Shown here piece by piece: positions 5,993 to 12,951 of a stretch of 18,488 bases of DNA. The stretch comes from MAG-121220-bin8 sp965655865 (GTDB lineage: Bacteria > Bacteroidota > Bacteroidia > Flavobacteriales > Flavobacteriaceae). The notes below the pieces were generated by a model. The model worked only from the letters and a program-made list of their open reading frames with translations, searched no databases and was not told where the DNA came from. The position numbers and the translations under genes are program-made. The stretch is from NCBI GenBank assembly GCA_965655865.1, contig CBFHJJ010000025.1, positions 1-18,488 on the forward strand, given 5' to 3'. Within the stretch, counting starts at the first letter, position 1, and each line of letters opens with the position of its first letter.

Positions 5993-7249
5993 TTATTCAA
6001 AATTAGAATAAGATTCCAAGCCAAATGAGGCTGCATCAATTCCTACTCTTTCTTCTTCAACTGAAATTCTAACTCCAGCTGTTTTTTTGATTAATTGCAT
6101 TACAACATAAGTAAATGTAAAGGAAAAAATTGCAATTACTGAAACTCCCTTCAGTTGAACTAAAAATAAAGAAGAATCACCAGTGAAAAACAATCCATTT
6201 TCAGTTGCAAATAATCCTACTGCAATTGCTCCAAAGAATCCATTGACACCATGAACAGCTATAGCTCCAACCGGATCATCTATTCTCATTTTATCAATAA
6301 TTTGCACAGCGACATCGACCAATATCCCTGCTATTAAACCTACAATAATTGCAGAGTTTGCGTCTAAAATATTGCATCCCGCAGTGATTGAAACTAGACC
6401 AGCTAATACACCATTTATAACCATTGTTATATCAATTAGTCCGTATCTAAATTGAGTGTAAATCATTGTAGAGATTCCACCAGCGGCAGAAGCTAAAAAT
6501 GTATTTGTAACTACTTTGCCAATGAGATCCCAATTTCCAACTGCACCCAGAGTTGATCCAGGATTAAATCCAAACCAGCCAAACCATAGAATAAAACATC
6601 CGATAGCAGCCAAAGGAATATTATGACCTGGAATTGAATTTGCTTTTCCATTTTTTTGATATTTCCCAAGCCTTGGCCCTAAAACAATAGCAGCAGCTAA
6701 AGCAGCAAAACCACCCATTGCGTGTACAGCAGCAGATCCAGCAAAGTCATTAAATCCAATAACGGAGAGCCAACCAGACGGATTCCAAACCCAATTAGCC
6801 ACCATTGGATACATAACTCCACAAAAAACTAATACTAAGATAGTATAGGACCAAAGCTTCATTCTTTCAGCTAATGCGCCAGAAACAATTGAAATAGCAG
6901 CAATAGCAAATCCAAGTTGAATAAACCAAAAAAGCTGATTTGTAACCGTTAACTCTAGACCTAGGTCATTTTCTGAAATTCCAACATCAAAAGCAAACCA
7001 TCCGTTTGATGACCCATAGGCGATTCCAAAGCCAACTATATAAAAAATAATTCCTCCAAAAATAATATCAATGAATACTTTAGCAATAATGCTCATTGCA
7101 TTTTTAGACCTTACAAATCCTGATTCAAGTAAGGCAAAACCACCTTCCATAAAAAAGATTAATGCTGCACAAAGCGCAACCCAAACTGTGTCAATTGCAT
7201 TGGTAAGTTCAGATTGATTCTCTATAATTACACTATCTATATATCCCAT
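5993..7249 (-). CDS. amt: Ammonium transporter, Amt/MEP family
   Basis: This 418-residue inner-membrane ammonium channel has about eleven hydrophobic segments. Hallmark positions are all present: the DFAGSAAVHAMGG segment with Asp168 (structural equivalent of E. coli AmtB Asp160) and His176, the second pore histidine His333 in AVHGVNG, the FGWFGFNPGS signature around 223-232, and FALLESGFVRSKN near residue 38-50. The C-terminal tail GVRISVEEERVGIDAASFG is the conserved cytosolic segment that contacts PII proteins. There is no obvious cleavable signal peptide. The next gene is glnK, the usual partner that blocks the channel when nitrogen is sufficient. Expression is presumably raised on nitrogen limitation, but no recognisable promoter element was found in the 189 bases upstream. 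Confidence 0.96.
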   Translation of the reverse strand: MGYIDSVIIENQSELTNAIDTVWVALCAALIFFMEGGFALLESGFVRSKNAMSIIAKVFIDIIFGGIIFYIVGFGIAYGSSNGWFAFDVGISENDLGLELTVTNQLFWFIQLGFAIAAISIVSGALAERMKLWSYTILVLVFCGVMYPMVANWVWNPSGWLSVIGFNDFAGSAAVHAMGGFAALAAAIVLGPRLGKYQKNGKANSIPGHNIPLAAIGCFILWFGWFGFNPGSTLGAVGNWDLIGKVVTNTFLASAAGGISTMIYTQFRYGLIDITMVINGVLAGLVSITAGCNILDANSAIIVGLIAGILVDVAVQIIDKMRIDDPVGAIAVHGVNGFFGAIAVGLFATENGLFFTGDSSLFLVQLKGVSVIAIFSFTFTYVVMQLIKKTAGVRISVEEERVGIDAASFGLESYSNFE

Positions 7250-7274
7250 AATTTAAGTTTTATTTAACTCTAAT

Positions 7275-7301
7275 CTAATTAATTAATTGATTATTAATTA
7301 G
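7275..7301. repeat. AT-only inverted repeat upstream of amt
   Basis: CTAATTAAT (7275-7283) and ATTAATTAG (7293-7301) form a 9-base inverted repeat 26 bases before the amt start. They lie in the 189-base region between amt and the divergent MFS gene. This could be an operator for nitrogen control, but AT-rich palindromes arise easily in this sequence. Nothing else was recognised in this interval. Confidence 0.3.
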
Positions 7302-7438
7302 TTAAATCTCAACAAGTCTAAGATTATTGTTAATAACGCATTTTTTGGCATCAATTATTTTTAATTTGACAATTTTGAACATCTTAAGTTGATATTCATG
7401 TATTAGTTTAATCTTTTTTAATTGTACTTTAGGCTTTA

Positions 7439-8704
7439 GTGAAAAGTAAAATAAATAACAAAAAGTTTTTAATTCTTACGCTTCTAATTCTTTCAGGAGA
7501 ATTTATTTACTTTCTGCCTTATGTCTTGTCAAGAGTTTTTAGACCAACATTTTTAGACGTCTTTCAGTTGAACAATTTTCAATTAGGAAGTTTATTTTCA
7601 GTATACGGCGTTGTTGCATTATTATCATACATATATGGAGGTGTAATAACAGATAGATATTCACCCAGAAAATTAATGTCATCAGCTTTGTTTTTAACTG
7701 CTCTTGGAGGGCTTGTTTTGGCCTCTTATCCTTCTTATCAGACTTTACAAATTTTATATGGTTACTGGGGATTCACAAGTGTATTTTTATTTTGGGGAGC
7801 CATGATAAAGGCTACTCGTTTGTGGGGAGGAGATAATAATCAAGGAAAGGCTTTTGGGTTTTTAGATGGAGGCAGAGGAATTGTAGCTGCATCAATGGGG
7901 AGTATTGGAGTGTTTGTGTTTTCAATAGTATTAACTAATGATATAGAATCAGCTTCAGTTTTAGAACGGCAAGAAGCTTTTAGGTATGTAATATTACTTT
8001 CTTCTTTTATGGTTGCTTTTATCGGACTGTTAGTTCTAATTTTTCTTAGAAACTCAAACGATAAAAAAACAAACGTTGAAATGCCTTTAAATACTTTAAC
8101 TAATATTAAGGGCGTTTTAAAGAATGAATCAATATGGCTATTAATGTTAATAATAATGTGTGCTTATGTTGGTTATAAAGTGACAGATATTTATTCTTTG
8201 TATGCTTCAGAAGTTATGCTTTACGATCAAATTGAAGCAGCGGAAGTAGGAGCTTTACAATTATATTTACGCCCAATAGTATGCATCGCTATAGGTTTAC
8301 TTGCAGATAGGACAAAAAATATGTTTTGGATAATTTTTGGTTTTACTTTTATGTTAATTGGAGCTTTGATTTTCTCTTTTGGTTTTATTAAACCCGATAT
8401 GAATCTTATATTTTTCATGTCTTTAGTAATTTTAGCTGTTGGAACGTATTCTATACGAGCATTATATTTCGCAGTTTTAAAAGAGGCAAATATTGCCTTT
8501 GCTCTAACAGGGACTGCAGTTGGAATAATTTCAGTTGTGGGATATAGTCCTGATATTTTTGCAGGACCAATAATGGGATATCTATTAGATAAAAATCCAG
8601 GTGTTGTTGGACATCAATACGTCTATTTTATGTTAGTTATATTTTCGATAATAGGCTTAATAGCATCGATTAGATTCGCTAGATTAACAAAACCCTCCGC
8701 TTAA
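7439..8704 (+). CDS. Major facilitator superfamily transporter
   Basis: This 421-residue transporter has about twelve hydrophobic segments. The MFS motif A is clear between segments 2 and 3: GGVITDRYSPRK, with Asp72, Arg73, Arg77 and Lys78. The segment FWGAMIKATRLWGGDNNQGKAFG then FLDGGRG (residues 118-147) resembles the organophosphate-antiporter/nitrate-porter-like part of the superfamily (UhpC, YihN and NarK relatives), but the substrate cannot be named. The start is GTG: an in-frame TAG lies 9 bases upstream (7430-7432), and the next Met is residue 80, already past the first membrane segments. The gene is divergent from amt and is followed after 69 bases by mscL on the same strand. It might import a sugar or an anion; this is not shown by the sequence. 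Confidence 0.88.
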   Translation: MKSKINNKKFLILTLLILSGEFIYFLPYVLSRVFRPTFLDVFQLNNFQLGSLFSVYGVVALLSYIYGGVITDRYSPRKLMSSALFLTALGGLVLASYPSYQTLQILYGYWGFTSVFLFWGAMIKATRLWGGDNNQGKAFGFLDGGRGIVAASMGSIGVFVFSIVLTNDIESASVLERQEAFRYVILLSSFMVAFIGLLVLIFLRNSNDKKTNVEMPLNTLTNIKGVLKNESIWLLMLIIMCAYVGYKVTDIYSLYASEVMLYDQIEAAEVGALQLYLRPIVCIAIGLLADRTKNMFWIIFGFTFMLIGALIFSFGFIKPDMNLIFFMSLVILAVGTYSIRALYFAVLKEANIAFALTGTAVGIISVVGYSPDIFAGPIMGYLLDKNPGVVGHQYVYFMLVIFSIIGLIASIRFARLTKPSA

Positions 8705-8773
8705 TTTTTTGGTATAATTTTAAAAAATAGTAAATAAACATATTTATTATCTTTAAAACTTATTCAGTAAATT

Positions 8774-9217
8774 ATGAAATTATTACAAGAATTTAAAGAG
8801 TTCGCGGTCAAAGGAAATATGATAGATATGGCAATAGGGATTATTATTGGCGCATCATTTAACCAAGTAATTGATGTTTTAGTAAAACAAATTTTATTGC
8901 CGCCACTTTCATTACTCTCAGACGGAATTAATTTAGATAACAAGAAATTAATTTTAAGAGAATCTCAAACAAACTCTCTAGGAGATATTTCTGTTCAAGA
9001 AGTAGCAATTAGTTATGGACAATTTATTGAAACTTTTTTAGACTTTTTAATTGTAGGGTTTACAATTTTTATGGTTGTAAAATTTATTAATAGACTTAAT
9101 AAAAAAGCTGAAGATCCTGGTGACAAAACAATTTCCACTCCGAAAAACATTCAATTACTTATGGATATGAACTCATTATTAAAAGAACAGAATCGTATTT
9201 TAAAAGAGAAAAAATAA
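8774..9217 (+). CDS. mscL: Large-conductance mechanosensitive channel MscL
   Basis: This 147-residue pentameric inner-membrane channel opens under membrane tension to release solutes during hypo-osmotic shock. The N-terminal amphipathic helix and TM1 match the family closely (FKEFAVKGNMIDMAIGIIIGASFNQVI, residues 7-33), and the conserved LPP ends TM1 (42-44). TM2 is YGQFIETFLDFLIVGFTIFMVVKFINRL (81-108). The cytosolic C-terminal bundle helix is LLMDMNSLLKEQNRILKEK. The periplasmic loop (about 47-80) is polar. The length is normal to slightly long. The gene ends one base before the stop of the convergent serine-hydrolase gene, so there is no spacer for a terminator. Confidence 0.96.
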   Translation: MKLLQEFKEFAVKGNMIDMAIGIIIGASFNQVIDVLVKQILLPPLSLLSDGINLDNKKLILRESQTNSLGDISVQEVAISYGQFIETFLDFLIVGFTIFMVVKFINRLNKKAEDPGDKTISTPKNIQLLMDMNSLLKEQNRILKEKK

Positions 9218-9218
9218 G

Positions 9219-10460
9219 TTAATTTAAAATTGATTCGTAAACCATAGCCCTAAATTTATCGGCTAATTTCAATCTGTAAGTTTCAAATGATTGAGTCATA
9301 TAGATATAAACCATATTTTGTTTTGGATCAGCTCTAAAATAAGTGCCAAACATCCCTCCCCAACCAAAAGTGCCTTTTGATCCAAACTTAGTATCTTCTT
9401 CTTTGACAACTTCAAATCCTAGTCCAAATCCTTTCTTTTTTCCAAACACCAATTTTTTATACTTAAGACCTAAAGAGTGATCTTGTTTCATCAAATCTAG
9501 AGTGCTTTTTTTAAGTATTTGTACACCTCCAATAGAACCGTTATTTAAAAGCATTACTGAAAATTTTAGATAATCTTTAGTTGTGGAAAGCAATCCCCCT
9601 GAACCATTTAATAAAATTACTTTGTCTTTAAATGGAGAATTTGATTTATTATCAAAAGAGACAAGCTCTTTTTTTTCTCCAACAACATATAAAGTAGTTA
9701 ATCTATCAATTTTATTTTTTGGAAGTTCAAACGAAGTGTCATTCATTTTCAAAGGATCAAATATTTTGTCTTTCAAATAGATATCTAATTTTTGACCGGA
9801 TAAAACCTCTATTAAATATCCACAAATATCTGTAGACGAGCTATACCACCATGTTGTTCCCGGTTCAAACTTTAAAGGCTCATTAACCGATTCTTTTGTG
9901 TACTCTTCTAAGTTCATGTTGATTACTTTCCTATAATCTTCAGGACCCTTAAAATTAAGACCTGCAGAATGTCTTAATAAGTCGATTATTTTAACGTGAT
10001 TCTTAACAGGTTTTATTTTTTTTCTTTTTTTAACAGTTAAGTTTTTAAACTCAGGAATATATTTGTAAACAGGATCATTTAAGTTAAACTTTCCTTCTTC
10101 ATACAACATCATAAGGCCAATTGATACGATGGGCTTTGTCATAGATGCTATTCGAAAAATATCATCTTCTTCAAGCGGATCGTTTTCTGAAATATCAGAA
10201 CTCCCATAGCTGTCAAAATGAATTAACTTTCCGTTTTTTACAATTGCAGTTTGAATTGCAGAAAGCTCGTTATCGTCTACATAACTGTGCATTGCCTGGT
10301 TCAAAAGTGTTAATTTTTCAGATGAAAATCCTTGTGATTCAGGCGAAGAAATTTCAAAATCTGATTGTGCATTTGAAAAAACACCAGCTAACAATAAAAG
10401 AATGATTAGCGCTTTATTTAATAGAGTTTTTAATAGCAAAATTTCAAGTTTAATATTCAC
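9219..10460 (-). CDS. Exported class-C beta-lactamase-like serine hydrolase
   Basis: This 413-residue serine hydrolase of the PF00144 superfamily has a signal peptide ending near residues 29-32 (VFSNAQ). The active-site motifs are present in order: S-x-x-K as Ser106-Met-Thr-Lys109 (RIASMTKPI), Tyr206-Ser-Ser as the Y-x-N/S element (WWYSSSTDICGYL), and a GWGGMFGTYF segment (366-375) replacing the HTG/KTG strand. That replacement is characteristic of the esterase (EstB, LovD-like) branch rather than true beta-lactamases. Other family landmarks are LLRHSAGL (161-168) and GSGGLLSTTKDYLKF (286-300). Likely substrates are esters or amides in the periplasm; the natural one is unknown. It is transcribed alone, converging on mscL with one base between stops. 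The start is the only Met before residue 57. Confidence 0.88.
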   Translation of the reverse strand: MNIKLEILLLKTLLNKALIILLLLAGVFSNAQSDFEISSPESQGFSSEKLTLLNQAMHSYVDDNELSAIQTAIVKNGKLIHFDSYGSSDISENDPLEEDDIFRIASMTKPIVSIGLMMLYEEGKFNLNDPVYKYIPEFKNLTVKKRKKIKPVKNHVKIIDLLRHSAGLNFKGPEDYRKVINMNLEEYTKESVNEPLKFEPGTTWWYSSSTDICGYLIEVLSGQKLDIYLKDKIFDPLKMNDTSFELPKNKIDRLTTLYVVGEKKELVSFDNKSNSPFKDKVILLNGSGGLLSTTKDYLKFSVMLLNNGSIGGVQILKKSTLDLMKQDHSLGLKYKKLVFGKKKGFGLGFEVVKEEDTKFGSKGTFGWGGMFGTYFRADPKQNMVYIYMTQSFETYRLKLADKFRAMVYESILN

Positions 10461-10504
10461 TTAAAATTTATTAAAAAAAAAGCATATAAATTCAAATATT
10501 AATA

Positions 10505-10512
10505 TATTTTTG
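10505..10512 (+). promoter_or_regulatory. Candidate -7 promoter element for the 45-residue ORF
   Basis: TATTTTTG is an exact match to the Bacteroidota -7 consensus TAnnTTTG. It would place transcription start about 20 bases before the ATG at 10539. No TTTG -33 element is seen at the expected distance, so support is partial. Confidence 0.4.
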
Positions 10513-10538
10513 CCGGAATTTTTTAACAATAGTATATA

Positions 10539-10676
10539 ATGAAAAATCAGGATAACGGAAATGCTCAGTTAAATTCTCTAAGAAATGAATTTAATCATAG
10601 AACAGGAACTAAATCTTATTTAGGTAGAACTAAAAGAGTTACTTGGACTGGCATAAGAAGATTTAGAAGTATTTAA
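10539..10676 (+). CDS. Unrecognised 45-residue basic protein
   Basis: This short ORF of 45 codons plus stop lies on the plus strand between two minus-strand genes. The protein begins MKNQDNGNAQLNSLRN and ends WTGIRRFRSI. It is strongly basic (seven Arg and three Lys against two acidic residues), has no membrane segment or signal peptide, and contains two RxxR-like clusters (residues 30-33 and 40-43). Supporting it as a real gene are an ATG preceded by an exact -7 promoter match at suitable distance, a fitting gap between neighbours, normal codon choice, and an inverted repeat (10673-10692) over its stop that could end transcription from both sides. The composition would suit a nucleic-acid or ribosome-associated peptide, which is inference only. 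I do not recognise the family. Confidence 0.55.
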   Translation: MKNQDNGNAQLNSLRNEFNHRTGTKSYLGRTKRVTWTGIRRFRSI

Positions 10677-10692
10677 ATAAGGTTTTATTTAA
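10673..10692. repeat. Inverted repeat between convergent stops
   Basis: TTAAATAA (10673-10680) and TTATTTAA (10685-10692) form a perfect 8-base inverted repeat with loop GGTT. It overlaps the stops of the 45-residue ORF and of the convergent sialidase gene. It is a possible bidirectional 3' end, but the stem is all A-T and no U-tract follows, so it may be weak. Confidence 0.35.
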
Positions 10693-11747
10693 TTATCAAG
10701 CATCCATTTTTTTGGAACTCTAACAAACACATTTTTTGAGTAATCATCTTTTTCAAAAAACAAACCAATATCTCCATTTTTAAGTATAGTCATTGATGAA
10801 TATGCAGATTTGCCTTTGTAAATGGTTTTAGTATTTTTCCAGCTCATGCCCTGGTCGTAACTAATGCTTATTGAAAGATTATCTCTTTGTTGTGAATTAA
10901 AAGCATTCGAAAATATTAATAAATCTTTAGAACTGATGCTATAATTTATTAGACTAGCATTACAGGCCGGATCCAATAGATCTTTGTTTTCAAAAGAAAA
11001 CCAGCTTTTACCCTTATCTTTAGAAAGGTGAGAATATCTAAATTTATTTGAATTCACTCTCGAATTTACAAGCCAATCTCCATTTGAAAGTTCAACAATT
11101 TTTGATTCGTCCGCTGGCTTTAATGGAGAGTCAATTAAAAACCAGTTTTCTCCGTGATCATTACTGCCAAACACATGTGTTCCCTTGTTAAGGTTTACTA
11201 AACAATGTAGTAAAGTTCCGTCTTTAGTTTGAGTGCCTCTTCCAGATGTAATAAACATAAAGTCTTTTTCCCAACTTTCTTTAGTTATTTCACTAGTAAT
11301 GTCTTTAGGGTCTGACCAACTTTTTCCATTGTCAGAGCTTTTAATTAGCATTAGCCGGTAGACGTCTTTAGCTTTATCAAGGTTCATGTAATTATAAAAC
11401 ATAAAAATATGTCCTGTTTGTTTGTCTAGAATCATTGAAGGATCTGATGCAGATTCCCCATCGGGATAATCAATTATTTTTTCAATTTCAGTCCATGTGT
11501 TTCCATCATCATAACTTTTCCTAAGAACTATATTGATGTCACTGTTCCATTTTAAATCTCCACATGAATTATTGCGCTCATCAATTGCAGCAATTAAAGT
11601 TCCATTTATTGATGTTATTATTGATGGTATTCTGTAGCAAGCTATTTCAGAGCTTAATGAACTGTCAAATAGATTTTCGAAAACTAATTCTTGTGAATAA
11701 CTGGATATCCCAAAAATTAGAATTAGAATTTTAAATAGTGATCTCAT
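10689..11747 (-). CDS. Exo-alpha-sialidase, GH33 type
   Basis: This 352-residue secreted or periplasmic sialidase removes terminal sialic acids from glycoconjugates. The signal peptide is MRSLFKILILIFGISSYSQ. The six-bladed propeller signature is complete. YRIP has the first catalytic-triad Arg39. Five Asp-boxes (S-x-D-x-G-x-x-W) start at residues 78, 137, 195, 242 and 296. The acid/base Asp70 lies in NSDINIVLRKS, and Glu214/Glu219 lie in ESKIVEL. The second and third triad arginines fit Arg230 (NSR) and Arg288 (QQRDNL). The nucleophile Tyr316 lies in SAYSSM, with Glu332 near the end. All catalytic positions expected for GH33 are therefore present and the enzyme is probably active. It is the last gene of a three-gene operon, one base after the AmiE-like hydrolase. 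No sialic-acid catabolic genes (nanA, nanE, nanK) are in the window. Confidence 0.93.
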   Translation of the reverse strand: MRSLFKILILIFGISSYSQELVFENLFDSSLSSEIACYRIPSIITSINGTLIAAIDERNNSCGDLKWNSDINIVLRKSYDDGNTWTEIEKIIDYPDGESASDPSMILDKQTGHIFMFYNYMNLDKAKDVYRLMLIKSSDNGKSWSDPKDITSEITKESWEKDFMFITSGRGTQTKDGTLLHCLVNLNKGTHVFGSNDHGENWFLIDSPLKPADESKIVELSNGDWLVNSRVNSNKFRYSHLSKDKGKSWFSFENKDLLDPACNASLINYSISSKDLLIFSNAFNSQQRDNLSISISYDQGMSWKNTKTIYKGKSAYSSMTILKNGDIGLFFEKDDYSKNVFVRVPKKWMLDN

Positions 11748-11748
11748 T

Positions 11749-12951
11749 TTAATTTTTTATTAATAAATCAATTAATTTACTTCTTACATTATTTTCATAA
11801 AAAGATTCGTTTTCTCGACTTGGATACACCCTATTTGTTAAAAAAACAATTGTTAATTTCTTTTTTGGATCAACCCAAAACATCGTCCCGGTAAAACCTG
11901 TATGTCCAAAACTATCTTTAGATAAATTTTTATTTGGATATTCCCCATATTCATTACTTGAATAAGGCTTGTCAAAGCCCAAACCTCTCCTAATTTCACT
12001 GTTTTTAAAAGCATATGAGGTGAATTTATGAACAGTAGCTTGTTTAAACATAGTGCTGTTAGGTCCTAAAAAACTTAAAAGACTTCCTATGCTTTGTGCA
12101 TTGCCAAAAAGCCCAGCATTTCCAGATATACCGCCCATAAAACTAGCTGCTTCGTCATGTACAAACCCATGAACTAACTCTTTTCTGAAAATAGAGTCGT
12201 ACTCAGATGGAACAATTTTATTTTTACTAAACGCTTTTGTCGGGTTAAATGTAAGAGTAATTTCTTTTTTATTTATAAATGTATTATTGAAGTAATTTTC
12301 GAAATTAAAGCCGGTCACTTTATGAATCAATCTTGGCACATAAAAAAAGAAAAGCCCAGAGTATTCATAGTTGTTCACTGTATTTAATTTAGATTTTCTT
12401 ATTCTTTTGAATAGTTTTTTTGAATAAGTGTTTTTTAAAAATAAATTATTATTCATTTGAACAGAAAATCGTTTGTGTATTTTATTGCGCACAATAGACC
12501 TTTTTAAGTCCCCGTTTCTTTTTTTGATAAAATTTTGGTGACTGATGTAAGGCACCCATCCACTAGTGTGACTCAAGCTTTGAAATATTGTAGTATTTTT
12601 TTTATTTGACCTTTTTAATTCAGGAAAATAATCCGAAATTTTATCATTAAGGTCTAATTTATTTTCATCATACAATTTCATGAGCGAAAAAGTAGAGGCC
12701 AATACTTTTGTTAATGACGCCAAATCATAAAGATGCGTATTGTTAACTTTTATAATTGAATCATAAGTATGAAATCCATATGATTTATTTATTATAATAG
12801 AATCATTAAATTTTACGAAAAGTTGAGCTCCAGGAAAGTTTTTTAAAGTTATACTTGAATTAATCAAACTGTCAATTTTTTCTAATTTTCCAGTTTGCAA
12901 TTGAGCTTTGGAAACAAACAAAACCAATAATAATAAAATTTTAAATTTCAT
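11749..12951 (-). CDS. Exported serine hydrolase resembling AmiE/YbbE
   Basis: This 400-residue PF00144 serine hydrolase has a signal peptide (MKFKILLLLVLFVSKAQ). Active-site motifs are Ser79-Leu-Thr-Lys82 (DLASLTKVLAST), Tyr197-Ser-Gly, and His350-Thr-Gly352 (FGHTGFTGTMFWVDP). The segment VHDEAASFMGGISGNAGLF (264-282) is typical of B. subtilis AmiE/YbbE and of the C-terminal domain fused to GH3 N-acetylglucosaminidases in this phylum. AmiE cleaves the amide between N-acetylmuramic acid and L-Ala. That suggests, but does not prove, an amidase on muropeptides or another N-acyl or acylated sugar. A Lys/Arg/Asn-rich insert at about residues 138-193 is unusual. The gene overlaps the upstream sulfatase by 11 bases and is one base from the sialidase, so the three are translationally coupled. 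Confidence 0.87.
   Translation of the reverse strand: MKFKILLLLVLFVSKAQLQTGKLEKIDSLINSSITLKNFPGAQLFVKFNDSIIINKSYGFHTYDSIIKVNNTHLYDLASLTKVLASTFSLMKLYDENKLDLNDKISDYFPELKRSNKKNTTIFQSLSHTSGWVPYISHQNFIKKRNGDLKRSIVRNKIHKRFSVQMNNNLFLKNTYSKKLFKRIRKSKLNTVNNYEYSGLFFFYVPRLIHKVTGFNFENYFNNTFINKKEITLTFNPTKAFSKNKIVPSEYDSIFRKELVHGFVHDEAASFMGGISGNAGLFGNAQSIGSLLSFLGPNSTMFKQATVHKFTSYAFKNSEIRRGLGFDKPYSSNEYGEYPNKNLSKDSFGHTGFTGTMFWVDPKKKLTIVFLTNRVYPSRENESFYENNVRSKLIDLLIKN

Noticed and set aside
9215..9221. Near-overlapping convergent stops of mscL and the serine hydrolase (and likewise at 16628-16631)
   Set aside because: They are real and show a compact genome, but such junctions are common in small bacterial genomes and have no specific meaning here.
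9219..12951. True antibiotic-resistance beta-lactamases
   Set aside because: Both PF00144 proteins carry the S-x-x-K motif, but their third motif and surrounding segments fit esterase and AmiE-like amidase branches, so resistance should not be inferred.
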